Shown here piece after piece: positions 54,356 to 64,000 of a stretch of 64,000 bases of DNA. Under the pieces are notes generated by a model. It saw only the letters and a list, made by a program, of their open reading frames with translations, searched no databases and was not told where the DNA came from. The position numbers and the translations under genes are program-made. Origin of the DNA: Brachionus koreanus (taxonomy: Eukaryota > Rotifera > Eurotatoria > Ploima > Brachionidae); the NCBI GenBank assembly GCA_016987375.1, contig PJRA01000412.1, positions 1,695,589 through 1,759,588 on the forward strand, written 5' to 3'. The stretch's first letter is position 1; each line of letters opens with the position of its first letter.

Positions 54356-56893
54356 TTTTTTAAAATGAAAGGCAGAAAATTTGTTTTTAGAATTTTTTAT
54401 GTGTTCAATTTGACCAATTTCAGAATTGGTAAAAAAAAAATTAGATTCAGTAATAAAATCGATAAATTTTCGTTTAATTCAACAAATTTGTTGATGAAAA
54501 TAACAAAAAAATATAAAAAGAATCAATCAGGCGTTGGAGGATTTGAATTTTTATATTTAATAATATTATTAATAAATTTTCACATCATAATGCCAATTTT
54601 TTTTTAAATTTTTTGTTTAAGACAGATAAAAAATTCTTAATTCTAGTCACTAATAAAAAAAAAAAGATCTGCGGATTTAAACTATGCAGATTAACATTCT
54701 TAATTCAGTCCAGTATCAGACTTGAGATTGCTGGCAAAGCTAGACCCGCTAGGATTAAATTTTTATCCAAAAAATTAATCTAGAAAATTGAAAATATTCA
54801 AAATCGCTAAGAACAAAACATTTTTTGACTAGAATAAACAAATTTAAGCACTTGAAAGCTTTATGTGTGGCCAGCAAATTAGTTAATTGAAATATTTGTA
54901 TAGGCGATCGATTTCAAAGAAAAAAGATAAGCAATAAAGTTAGACTTGGTTGAAATAAAATAAAAAAATAAAGATTAAAATAAATTTCAGTTAATAGTGA
55001 AAGATTATTTGGCAATAGTTTTTTTAGATGCATGCTTGATTTGTTAAAATGACTGAGTTTTATCAAGAGCCTAAATTAAATTAATAAAAAAAATATGAGG
55101 GTTTGATAAAATCAAAAGCTCTGGTCGGGTGCGCTTTTGTGTGACCAAAATTTTTAGCTAAACTGTGTACTAGTAAATGATTTATTTATATTTTTAACAA
55201 GTGATTTTGTGTTTTTGACAAAAGCGTCATTCGCTTGTAAATAAGTTTATTAATTTTGAAATTTTATTTTGGTCATAAATCGTGTCAGCGTATCGCGGTC
55301 TAAAAAATTGAATTCGAGCACGGAAGGAATAGCGGCGATTGCGAAACAAGTTTGACTTGTTTGTCAAAGTGAATCAGGCTCAAATTTAATTAAGGCATAA
55401 AACTTTTCCGCTTGTCAAAGAGCAGATATTTTTAGTTAATTAAAATTTCTCAAATTAAAGTCTTGCTTGCGGATAAATTTCAATTTTTTTAGAATAATAA
55501 TTTGAGTAATTAAAATTCATTGAAAATTTTAATTTTTGTTGTTGGTGATAAAAATGAAAGATGAGTTAAATCTGCTTTAAATCTAATTTTGAGCTAAGCT
55601 GACTGACGCGATTCGCTCGACACTTTTGGATCAAATAAAGCAATCAAATCGAATGTTTTTTAAGGTTTTATGTTTCATTTAAAGCTGTAAATATTTTTAT
55701 CTTGAAAATATCTGGTTTAAATTTTAATGTCCAGATTGGTCGTCAAAATACGGCTCGAGCACACAAGTTTGTTTTCTCTCTTTAATTTAACTTATCAATA
55801 GGATTTTTAAATTAAATTGTGTTGCCGAAGTTTTTTTTTATGCTTTTAATTTGCTTAAATCTATAAGCAGATAAGATAAAAAAAAAAAGGAAAAAAAAAT
55901 GTTTGAAGATTGAATCAAACAGTTCTAGATCTAATTTGAGATTAGTTTGACAATGAATATATCAAGCGTTTAATCGGAATTTCATGGGAATTTCGAGATT
56001 GAATTATTGATTAAAAAATCAATCAGCACTAAAAGTTCCGAGTTTAAGAAGGCCTAAATGGCATGATTAGTCAAATACCTATGATTCATGCTTAAATGCC
56101 CTTCATTTAGCTCAATAACTGGAAAATTACTAAGTTTTAATTAAACATATGGAATTTTTTAGTTTTTTTTTTATTTTGTCATTTATTGTTGTTGTAGTAT
56201 CAACCTGAAATTGATATGTTTATGCCAACTGTTGAATGAGCAAATATTTGGCCAAGAAAAAGAAAGATTACTTTAAGTGAAATAAAACAATAATCAAAAA
56301 AGCCTTTAAAAAGCTTCCACAGCCTTTGTATTGATTGTTTTCAAGCTATTAATGTTTAGTATCAATTTCAGGCCTCAAATAAATCTCAAGGTTAGAACGC
56401 TTGATTTTCTGTCAAAAAATTTATGCAAAATTTCCAAAATAATTAGAGCTTAAAATTAAGACTCGAGATTTGTAGATTAAACCGTAAATTAGGGCTAAAT
56501 ATTTTCGATTATTGAAGAAAATTAGTGAAAATTTAAATTTAAACTTGGGAAACATCAATTTGACTTAGGGTTTGTGTGTGAGAGTGTGCATGATTTAAGA
56601 AAAAAAATATAAATGACACAATAATCTTTAATTATTACGTAATTTAATTGATTTGTAATTGTTTTATTTTTAAAGGAAAAAAATAAAAATTATTGATAAA
56701 AAATTCTATTATTTAAATGCTTCTTTTCTTTTTCTAGTCAATCAGTTTCCAGGTTCAACAAAGCGAAAACTAAAATCAATTAAATTTACATTTTTCTATC
56801 AAGAGATTTTAGATTTATTTAAATTTTATTAAATGAAAAAATTTCTTCTTATTTTAGATGGAATAATTAGTTGTAAAAATTAGAAGAAAAAAA

Positions 56894-59800
56894 ATGTATT
56901 TTAAAATAATCCTAGTTTTAACTTTAACAAAAATAGCTTTTTCCAATGACATAAGCAAAAATGTCTTATTCAAAAAATCATCGGAATCGCAACCAGAAAA
57001 GCAAATATTGAACAAAGCTAGCCGCCTAGGTGAGCCAGTGATGCTCGAGTGCGGGACTGAAGAGCATGAGCTTTTGAAAAAACTCGAATCAACTGATCCA
57101 TCAATGCCCATTTTGGTCAATTGGTTTAAGCATTACAGTTCCAATCGGCGCAGCGATAAACCAATATATGCTAAATATCTTGCCAATAACATCGATTACG
57201 CTCCACATGTTTCCAAGGATTTCGAAAACCGAATTCAAGTCGTGGACAAAATTAATTTGAATATTACAAGTTTACGTGCAGTGGATGAGGCTCTATATGA
57301 ATGCCGTCTAATCCTTTTCGATAAAGCCTATGCCGATAGTCTAACTGGATCTATGTTTTATCTACAAGTGCAGATAGCACCTGAATTTGAATATCCAAAC
57401 GAAGACATTGTTTACTTCAAACCAAATGTGCCAATTAGATTGTATTGCTATGCTAAAGGAAAGCCAGTGCCGAGCGTAACTTGGTACAAAAATGGTAAAT
57501 TTATTGAAGCAAATACATCTGTTCTTCAAGACACTCTTTCTGATAATGAAATATCAGATATATTTGAATATAAATGCATTGCACAAAATGATGTTGGATC
57601 AATTGAGCACACAACTAAAGTTATTCGTTCTGGAAGTTTATTTTTTACAGAACCATTAAAAAATTTGACCATTACTGAAGGTACTATATTGAATTGGCCA
57701 TGTTTAGCTCAATCAAATACCGAAATTACTTACAAATGGTTTAAGGATTCGATTTCAGTTGAATCCCATTTATTCAAATGGTCAGATAGAGGCGCTCTTT
57801 TTCAAGACGGAATGCTCTATTTGCTAGAAACTTATCGCACTGATTCGGGCTTTTATGAGTGTCATGCTTTTACATCTAATAAAAGAATTATCACTAGTGC
57901 CTATTTAAATGTTTTATGTAAATATTATTTTTACTTTGTGAATGATTTTAAATTTTAAATATTTATTTCTAGATGGTCCTGAGATTGAACCGTTTCCATC
58001 GCCTTTCTACGCATTTGAAAATTCAAAAACCATTGTTATTGATTGTGTAATTAGAGCCAACCCGAGCATATCAACCCTCGAATGGTTCAAAGATCAGTAT
58101 TTGATTAGTAATACAGACAAATATCAAATACTTGCCAACAATTCTTTGATGATAAAAAATCCCAGCAGATACGATCAAGGAGATTATTATTGCGTGTGTA
58201 ACAATACTATTAAGAAGAGTTTTTCAAAACATGTAAAATTTGAGCTAATTGATGCAAGGAGATTCGAAAAAATTAGCCATACTACTTCAAATAATCATTA
58301 TTCGCTTCCTTGCGTGACATTTAAAAAAGATTATCAGCTTAGAAGAGAAAATGTCCAATGGTTTAAAATAAACTCAAAATTGCCTTCAAATAGATATAAA
58401 GTAGACTCGAATGGGTCGTTGATTTTAGAAAATTTAAGATCAACAGATTCAGGTTTCTACTATTGCCAATTAAAAGACCTATCTAATGATATTTTATTAT
58501 TAAAAAATAAAAATAAAATTTTAATCAAACTATCAGTTAAAAAAAGTAATTTTTTTTTGGCTTAATTAAATGTTTAAAATTAAATTTTGATTGTTTTTTC
58601 TATCTTTTTTAGATCGAACTTCTTTTGATTCAAACATTTCATCTGAAAATGAAGCAGAATCAAGTAAAATTTGCCTCGAATTTATCTTATTTAAACAAGT
58701 ATTAATTTTTTCGTTTAGCTGAAATTCCAATGTGTCCACAAAATGTTAAAATAAATCAGTCGATAAACGGAATTTTGGTTTCATGGACCTATCCGCTGCA
58801 GACTCCGATCGAAATCGAATATTTTCAAATATATTTTCGGGTGCTAAATGATCAGCGATTAAAACAAGAGAGCAAAAAAGTTAATTATGAATGGAAAACA
58901 ACTGAGCCAATTAATTTTGACACATATAAATATTTAATCGATGACTCGGAACTAGAACATGGCAAATATTATGAAATACAACTGGTCTCGTTTTCTTCTT
59001 TTTCAAAAAGTTTACCAACAGAAAACTATAGATTCAAATATCAACCAAAAAATGATCAAAGTAAAAAAAATTGTTATTATTTTCTAAAAATTAAAATTTT
59101 TTTCTAGATTTAGATTCTCGTAGTTCGGTTTATGCAATCAATCCTACAACAAGTAGCTATATTAGAAGATTTTCATTAAATAGCTTGAACAATTTGTCAC
59201 AATTGGATCTGATTTTAGCAGCTATTTTTTTAATACTACTATGTGTTTTAATTATTAGTATAATAGCTTGTGTGCTCTTTAGACAATCTGAGAAAAGTGG
59301 CAAAAAAAATCAGAAAGGTATTTTTAATTTTTTTATTTCAAAATATTAATCAGACTTTTAAATTTAGGAGACAACGATGATTGGGGCTTTCAGTCAACAG
59401 CCGCCACGACCACATTTTTGTCTTCTTCTTCTTCTTCTGAAAAATCAACTTCACTGGACTCGTTTTCTCAAAAAAATAAATTGTAAGTTTTTCTTTTCGT
59501 TAATAAATATTAATATTTTTTTTCATTTTTTTAAAAAATCAGAATTTATGAAATTAAAGGTTAGTCATCAAAGACCCTAGTTATTCCTTAAGCGAGTTTT
59601 TAAGTAGAAAAAAAGGCTTTTTAGCTTAAAGCTGAAATGCATGAATTAGGAGAAAAAAAAGAATGGGATAATTTGAAAGCTACAACATATTCTTTAAAAT
59701 TTTAAGATAAAAATTTTCAACCTTTTCTCCAAATTCCGATCCTTAGATACCAAATTTTTTAACATGCAACTTCAGGAATTTTTTTTTTAGTATCACAAAT

Positions 59801-61364
59801 TTTTAGATTTTATTTTATGTTTTTTCTTGTAACATGATACGTGGCCAGAGTTTAGGTGAGCAAAAATAAAACTGCTGGTAATAGAATAATGGTTGCAAAA
59901 TCTCTTCTCATTAGTAAAATTTTAATTTAACCAAAATTTTAGCATTTAATAGACTGAAAATTAGCAAAACCCATTTTTGGCAAAAATTTCCCTGTTCATG
60001 AATAAAAAAATTTTAGATTTTTCTAATGACTCCAATGTCTGACATGAATTTGCGCTTTAAAAGAAAAACTTTGAAAAAATTTTGCTTTGCTATTCTAAAC
60101 CAATAATAATTTTTACAAATAATAAATGTTTTTTAAATTAAGGTTCAGGCACCCAGAAATTGAATATAATCTAAATAAAAATCAAGAAAGAAAATTCTTA
60201 AATGATAATGTAAATATACTAAAAAATGAGACCAATGACAATGATGAAGAAGAAGATATGTTTGATGATGGAGACTATTACTACGCCAAGCCTAAATTTC
60301 AGAATAACACTCTCAAATCAAGAAATTTTTCTTATCAAAGCAACAGCACGACCACTGGAATTAGTTCCAATCCGATTGATAGTAGTCGAAGTGCAAGTAT
60401 CACTGGCAGCACAGGCAGCAACAACCAAAAATCTGAAATATTTCACAGTCCAAATTTGATAAACACAAGTGATGCTACAAGTAGTGGAATAACTAGTGCT
60501 AGTGTAACTAGTAGTTTAATCAACAGCGACGATAATAATGATGATATAAGTGAAAAATCAAACGAGTTTTCAATTAATAAAATCAAATACAATGCAAAAA
60601 CAAATATTTTGTCCACCCAGGATGCAATAAAATCGGGCAAAATGTATAAACCTGGACGAAAAATTCATGAACGTGTTTTGATTGAAGATAATTATTCCAA
60701 AATTTTGAAGTCTAGTCTTAATAGAAAACAAATTAAAGAATTAAATAATAGTGTAAATGAGTACAGTGGTTTAAGCCTTGATGTTGACACATCAAATCCA
60801 AATTCTGGTAGAAAAAATTGGAATGAAGTTTCGCCAGCTAAGTCCAATTGTTCCGTAGAAATAAACGATGCTCGAAATCCAGTTCCACCATTTCCAACAT
60901 CTCATTTTAAGGAAAAACTGCCTCTTGATAGTAGTTCATCTCTTACAATGGTATCACGACTTCCAACAAGTTCTTTTTCTTACATTAGTCATCAAGAAGC
61001 AAAAAAATTTCTCTCAAGCGAATCAAGTTCGTCATCAAGTTCTTCAGGCTGCTCATCAATGAATCAGCAAGCTTGTATCAATAATGAAGTGGGCAAATTT
61101 TGCACATTAGTAAACGATAAAAATTTAATCAAATCTAAAAAGAAGAATGTAAATTTTGTAAATCAAAGAAATAGTGTATGTGTTAGCATGGATAACAACA
61201 GCAAATATTCAAGACTAATCGAAAAAAAAGATCTTATTTATTCAACTAATTTTAAGCCTGTTTTAAAATCTATCAACTCAGTTGGAAATAATTTAACACT
61301 TGACCAGTCTCCGAAAAAGTATCATACGTCTACTTTTAAGCCAAAAAAAATCGATTACGTTTAG
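56894..61364 (+). CDS. Immunoglobulin-superfamily adhesion receptor, turtle/IGSF9-like
   Basis: Exons 56894-57917, 57973-58545, 58613-58663, 58719-59060, 59114-59317, 59368-59482, 60143-61364, all phase-consistent, give 1176 aa. Signal peptide at residues 1-17. Ig1 has ILVNWFKH, a YAPHVSKDFENRIQVVDKIN segment and DEALYECRLILFD, as in turtle/IGSF9/borderless. Ig2: VTWYKNGKFI, FEYKCIAQND. Ig3: YKWFKDSI, DSGFYECHAFTS. Ig4: LEWFKDQYLI, GDYYCVCNN. Ig5: VQWFKINSKL, DSGFYYCQLKD. One FN3 domain follows (about 550-655, ILVSWTYPLQTPIEIEYFQI), then a transmembrane helix (about 695-720, LILAAIFLILLCVLIISIIA) and a 455-residue Ser/Asn-rich cytoplasmic tail. The last residues, DYV, fit a class III PDZ ligand. 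Turtle-family proteins guide dendrites, axons and synapse tiling. Only one FN3 is seen (the family usually has two). Intron 6 is long (660 bp). Confidence 0.88.
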
Positions 61365-61646
61365 TTATTTTATCTATTATAAATGGTCTCATTTTTTTAG
61401 TTTGAAAAAATGTATATTCTTTTTTTACAGTGAATGATATATTTTCGAAAAATTTGATTTTTGTTAAATTTCGCTTATTAAATTTGTGTTTAACTAATAA
61501 ATAAATTATTAAATAGAAATAAATTTTTTAAAATCAAAAATTTTTCCTTTTTTATCCTAATAAATCATTAGAAAATATGCTCAGAAAAATTTTGAAACCT
61601 AAAATTTTTTTATTTGATTAATTGAATTGATGTTTTCGTTTTATGC

Positions 61647-61675
61647 TTAACCCTTTCACTCCCAGTGTTGAAAGG
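61647..61675 (+). mobile_element. piggyBac-like terminal sequence
   Basis: TTAACCCTTTCACTCCCAGT followed by GTTGAAAGG: the TTAA target site, a CCCTTTCA terminus as in many piggyBac-like elements, and an inner TGAAAGG that can pair with CCTTTCA. The matching right end was not found. Confidence 0.4.
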
Positions 61676-62141
61676 CAATAGTTATAAATAAACCAAACAT
61701 GTTTCCAAATATTTTCGAGGTTCTTGATTGCGAATTTCAGCTTGAAATGGTAGTTTGCTCAAAAAAACTATAATTTATGATTATGTTGTGTTCTTTTAAA
61801 GTAATGATTATTGTATGGTTATAAAATGAAATCCATTAAAAGCATCAAGAAGCAATTTTATGAAAAAGAAACATGAGTACGTAGTAAGGTGAATTTATAT
61901 TACACATTTACGAAAAAGAGGAATATATAACGTACAAATTAATAAAATGGAAATAATCTAAATGACTATACCTATACTTTTTCTCGCCAATAAAATTTAA
62001 ATAAATGTGGACTTAATTCAAATAAAAAGTTTTAAAAAAAATATTGTAAAATTTTTTTTTATGATTTTGATATTTATTCATTGTCTTATCATTTATATTA
62101 AATTCCGTATATTTTTTTTCAAGCATTAAAAATTAATTCCA

Positions 62142-62177
62142 TTAACACCAGAATCACCAAAGGAGTCATTTTGACTT
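62142..62177 (+). mobile_element. piggyBac-like end related to the CACTAGAA MITE family
   Basis: TTAACACCAGAATCACC resembles the TTAACACTAGAA terminus of the 13450-13587 MITE and is followed by GGAGTCATTTTGACT, a common subterminal pattern. The partner end is not seen. Confidence 0.4.
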
Positions 62178-62489
62178 TTTTAAAAATTTTTTAATCCTCG
62201 TATCTTTTGAATAGATTTTTCAAATAAATATATCCTTTTTGAATCATGTAGATTTTAAAATTTCCTTTAAAAATTGATATTACTTTATAAAGAAAAATTA
62301 AATTTCTTTTAGGAACATTCTCAATATAAATTTTTTGCAAATTAAACTATCAGTGTATTATCAATATGAGTTTAAAATCAGACTTTGTATAGTCGGATTT
62401 TGAAGAACTTAATACTAAACCTTCAACTTAGTTAGGGAACCAAAATTTTTTATTTAAATTCATTTAAATAATTTAGAATCTGAATTTTA

Positions 62490-62560
62490 TGATTGCTCAG
62501 TCAGTTATATTGAAGACTTCAGATCTTAAAGCTAGCAGTTCGAATCTCGGTGAGGTTAGA
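62490..62560 (+). ncRNA. tRNA-Trp-like pseudogene or SINE head with TCA anticodon
   Basis: TTGCTCAGTCAGTTA (62493-62507) resembles an A box and AGTTCGAATCTC (62537-62548) is a good B box. In between, GAAGACTTCAGATCTT folds as an anticodon arm with loop CTTCAGA, so the anticodon would be TCA. The 3' half resembles nuclear tRNA-Trp (ACTCCAGAT...GTTCGAATCAC). The T stem has only two good pairs and the acceptor halves do not pair, so it is decayed or SINE-derived. A T8 run about 16 bp after the 3' end could terminate Pol III. Confidence 0.45.
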
Positions 62561-63697
62561 AAATTTTTTTTATTTTAAAAAAGAACCATTACACAAATAA
62601 ATTCTTCAATTTATAATTTAAATATAAATCTGATTATTTAACTTTATAGAGATAAGATAAATTCAAAAATTAAAAAAAGAACAAAAAATTTAAAAATTTA
62701 AGTTTTTAAAAAAAACAAAAAAAAGTTCCCCTCCTAAAGAAAAAAAATTTTAAACAATCAGATATGTCTTTCTTTTATTCAAAAATTAAGAAATATCAAA
62801 TAACTTTTAAAGCAATTACAGATAAACTTAGGCTTCAAAAAATACGTACAATCATAGAAAAAATTAAAAAGCTAAAAGAGATTTAATTTTTTTCATCATT
62901 CAGTTTTTTTTCCAAAACTTTCTCCATTTGACTTTCATTTTTTGGTTCAATTGGTTCAAATTGTCTTTCATTTTTTAGATTACGTCATTTTGCAAACTAA
63001 GATAAACTTAGATGTCGTTTTTGATAAAATTCTTCAATTTTAAACAATTATAACCTAAATTGCCTACTGTTTTGATGATAATTAAAATCTTAATAGCCTT
63101 ATAAAAATAAATTTTAATTTATTCTAGAGCTATTAATTTTAATATAAAAATTTCTCTTAATTTATTTTTGCCTTTAATTATGAAAAAAACCACAATTATA
63201 CATTATTTTTTAGCCTTATGTATTATTTTTCAGTTTTTTTAGAAGCACAAACGCTTTTATGATTTGAAAGCTTTCTTAATTGGGTCACATGGTTAAAATA
63301 TTTTTAAACTTATTTTGTTTCCGTGGGATTTCTAGTTTATCCCAAACAATTGGGACAATCACATTGTTTCTTTTTCTAAAAATAAAAAAAAAATCAAAAA
63401 AAAATTTAGATTGACCTTATCTAAAACAAAAATTTTAATGAATTAACACTTTCTAAAATCTTTTATTATAATTTTTGTATTTTTTGTAAATGAAACTAAA
63501 ATTTCATTAAAAATAAATAATCAAGTAAAAATTGAAACAATTTCAGAAAATTTTTCAAATTTTATCTAAAGGTCAAAAATTATAAGTTTTTATTTACTTT
63601 ATTCGAATAGGAAAATATCTAACAAATAACAATATTTAGACTTTTATTAGAGAATATATAAAAAAATAAATTTATAAATTAAATTTAAAATTGAACA

Positions 63698-64000
63698 TTA
63701 ATTATTTTCAAATAGTTTATTTTTTTCATCGTTTAAGATTAACTTAGAATTTTTCAAATCAATATAATAATTTTCGTCTAAACTTGAATAATTATCAATA
63801 TTCGTAATAGATGTAGATGATTTTGTTCTCGATTTTATCAAAGATCCAATGTTTAGAAAATCATTAGTCCCCGAACTATTCAATAGCGAAAACGATCGCA
63901 GTCTACTTCCAATACTTTGCGAATTTTCAGATTTTATATTTGAATCTTCATTCACTTGAGCGCTTTTTGTCAAAAATAAAGACAATCTTCTTTTGAGTGA
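63698..64000 (-). CDS. C-terminal exon of an unidentified gene, cut by the window edge
   Basis: An open frame of 100 codons plus stop enters from the right edge on the minus strand (first visible residues SLKRRLSLFLTKSAQ) and ends at TAA 63698-63700. It is Ser/Asn/Lys-rich and basic near the start (SLKRRLS and RLRSFS resemble phosphorylation sites), with no recognisable domain. No splice acceptor needs to be assumed inside the window. The bulk of the gene lies beyond 64000, so its identity cannot be judged. Confidence 0.65.
   Translation of the reverse strand, partial: SLKRRLSLFLTKSAQVNEDSNIKSENSQSIGSRLRSFSLLNSSGTNDFLNIGSLIKSRTKSSTSITNIDNYSSLDENYYIDLKNSKLILNDEKNKLFENN

Larger units (their letters stand above)
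37346..56893. other. 19.5-kb gene desert with decayed mobile elements
   Basis: No host exon could be supported across this interval. Supported content is an RTE-like fragment (39405-39752), a possible SINE (39960-40220), a LINE-like 3' end and an unrecognised frame (41030-41349), a short direct repeat (44627-44660), a SINE-like patch (49780-49890) and a LINE C-terminus (54113-54355). Between about 49 and 56 kb many 50-150-bp patches are noticeably richer in G+C than the surrounding AT sequence (for example 52500-52690, 53210-53320, 55280-55380, 55590-55660). These could be conserved regulatory elements or untranslated exons of the downstream IGSF9-like gene. Confidence 0.6.
61365..63697. other. 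Intergenic, right side
   Basis: About 2.3 kb between the IGSF9-like stop and a minus-strand terminal exon. Contains piggyBac-like end sequences near 61647 and 62142 and a tRNA-like sequence at 62490-62560. The remainder is AT-rich and includes 3' UTRs of both genes. No further gene is seen. Confidence 0.55.

Noticed and set aside
54365..54607. 80-codon plus-strand frame next to the LINE remnant
   Set aside because: Lies opposite decayed LINE sequence and is Lys/Phe/Ile-rich noise.
60226..61062. Alternative-frame and antisense open frames within the cytoplasmic tail of the IGSF9-like gene
   Set aside because: The annotated frame joins seamlessly to six upstream exons; the others have no start or splice context.
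1..64000. CRISPR arrays, operons, riboswitches, ribosome binding sites
   Set aside because: Spliced genes and animal protein families show this is eukaryotic nuclear DNA. No regularly spaced repeat arrays were seen.

Overview
The window is animal nuclear DNA. It is strongly AT-rich and holds intron-containing genes for metazoan proteins. Exons join in frame across GT...AG introns that are mostly 48-66 bp long. The set includes KANSL2, DIPK2, ANKUB1, ERICH6/FAM194, SMIM14 and a small heat-shock protein with two alpha-crystallin domains. Together with the tiny introns and low GC this suggests a compact lophotrochozoan/spiralian genome, and a monogonont rotifer is my best guess. That is an inference, because no species-diagnostic sequence was seen. 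A 42-base N run (30501-30542) marks an assembly gap.

Layout. 0-2 kb: intergenic, with a diverged tandem repeat. 2-4.8 kb: SMIM14 (+) convergent with a seven-exon KANSL2-like gene (-). 4.8-7.2 kb: decayed LINE. 7.2-12 kb: a secreted folate-receptor-like protein, a three-RRM CELF-like protein, a small C2HC protein (-) and a secreted TSP1/SRCR protein. 12.6-17.4 kb: DIPK2 and ANKUB1, head-to-tail on the minus strand, followed by a broken duplicate of part of ANKUB1. 20.6-22.5 kb: PTBP-like splicing regulator with an uninterrupted, comparatively GC-rich coding region and a recognisable TATA promoter. 24.4 kb: hAT remnant. 25.5-30 kb: twelve-exon ERICH6/FAM194-like gene and the double-ACD small heat-shock protein. 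30-36 kb: a broken Tc1/mariner-like transposase spanning the N gap, a duplicated scrap of the desaturase gene, and a cluster of a C11 tract and palindromes that includes a perfect 47-bp palindrome. 36.3-37.3 kb: sphingolipid desaturase DEGS1. 37.3-56.9 kb: a 19.5-kb gene desert with LINE and SINE-like remnants. 56.9-61.4 kb: turtle/IGSF9-like immunoglobulin cell-adhesion receptor. 61.4-64 kb: transposon ends, a decayed tRNA-like sequence and the last exon of a gene running off the right edge.

The genes do not form one pathway. They are a mixed set: RNA regulators (CELF, PTBP), a chromatin-complex subunit (KANSL2), secretory and membrane proteins (SMIM14, DIPK2, DEGS1, folate-receptor-like, TSP1/SRCR, IGSF9-like), a stress chaperone, and two poorly characterised proteins (ANKUB1, ERICH6). 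Exon models were built by hand from splice signals and phase continuity. The lengths quoted follow from those joins.
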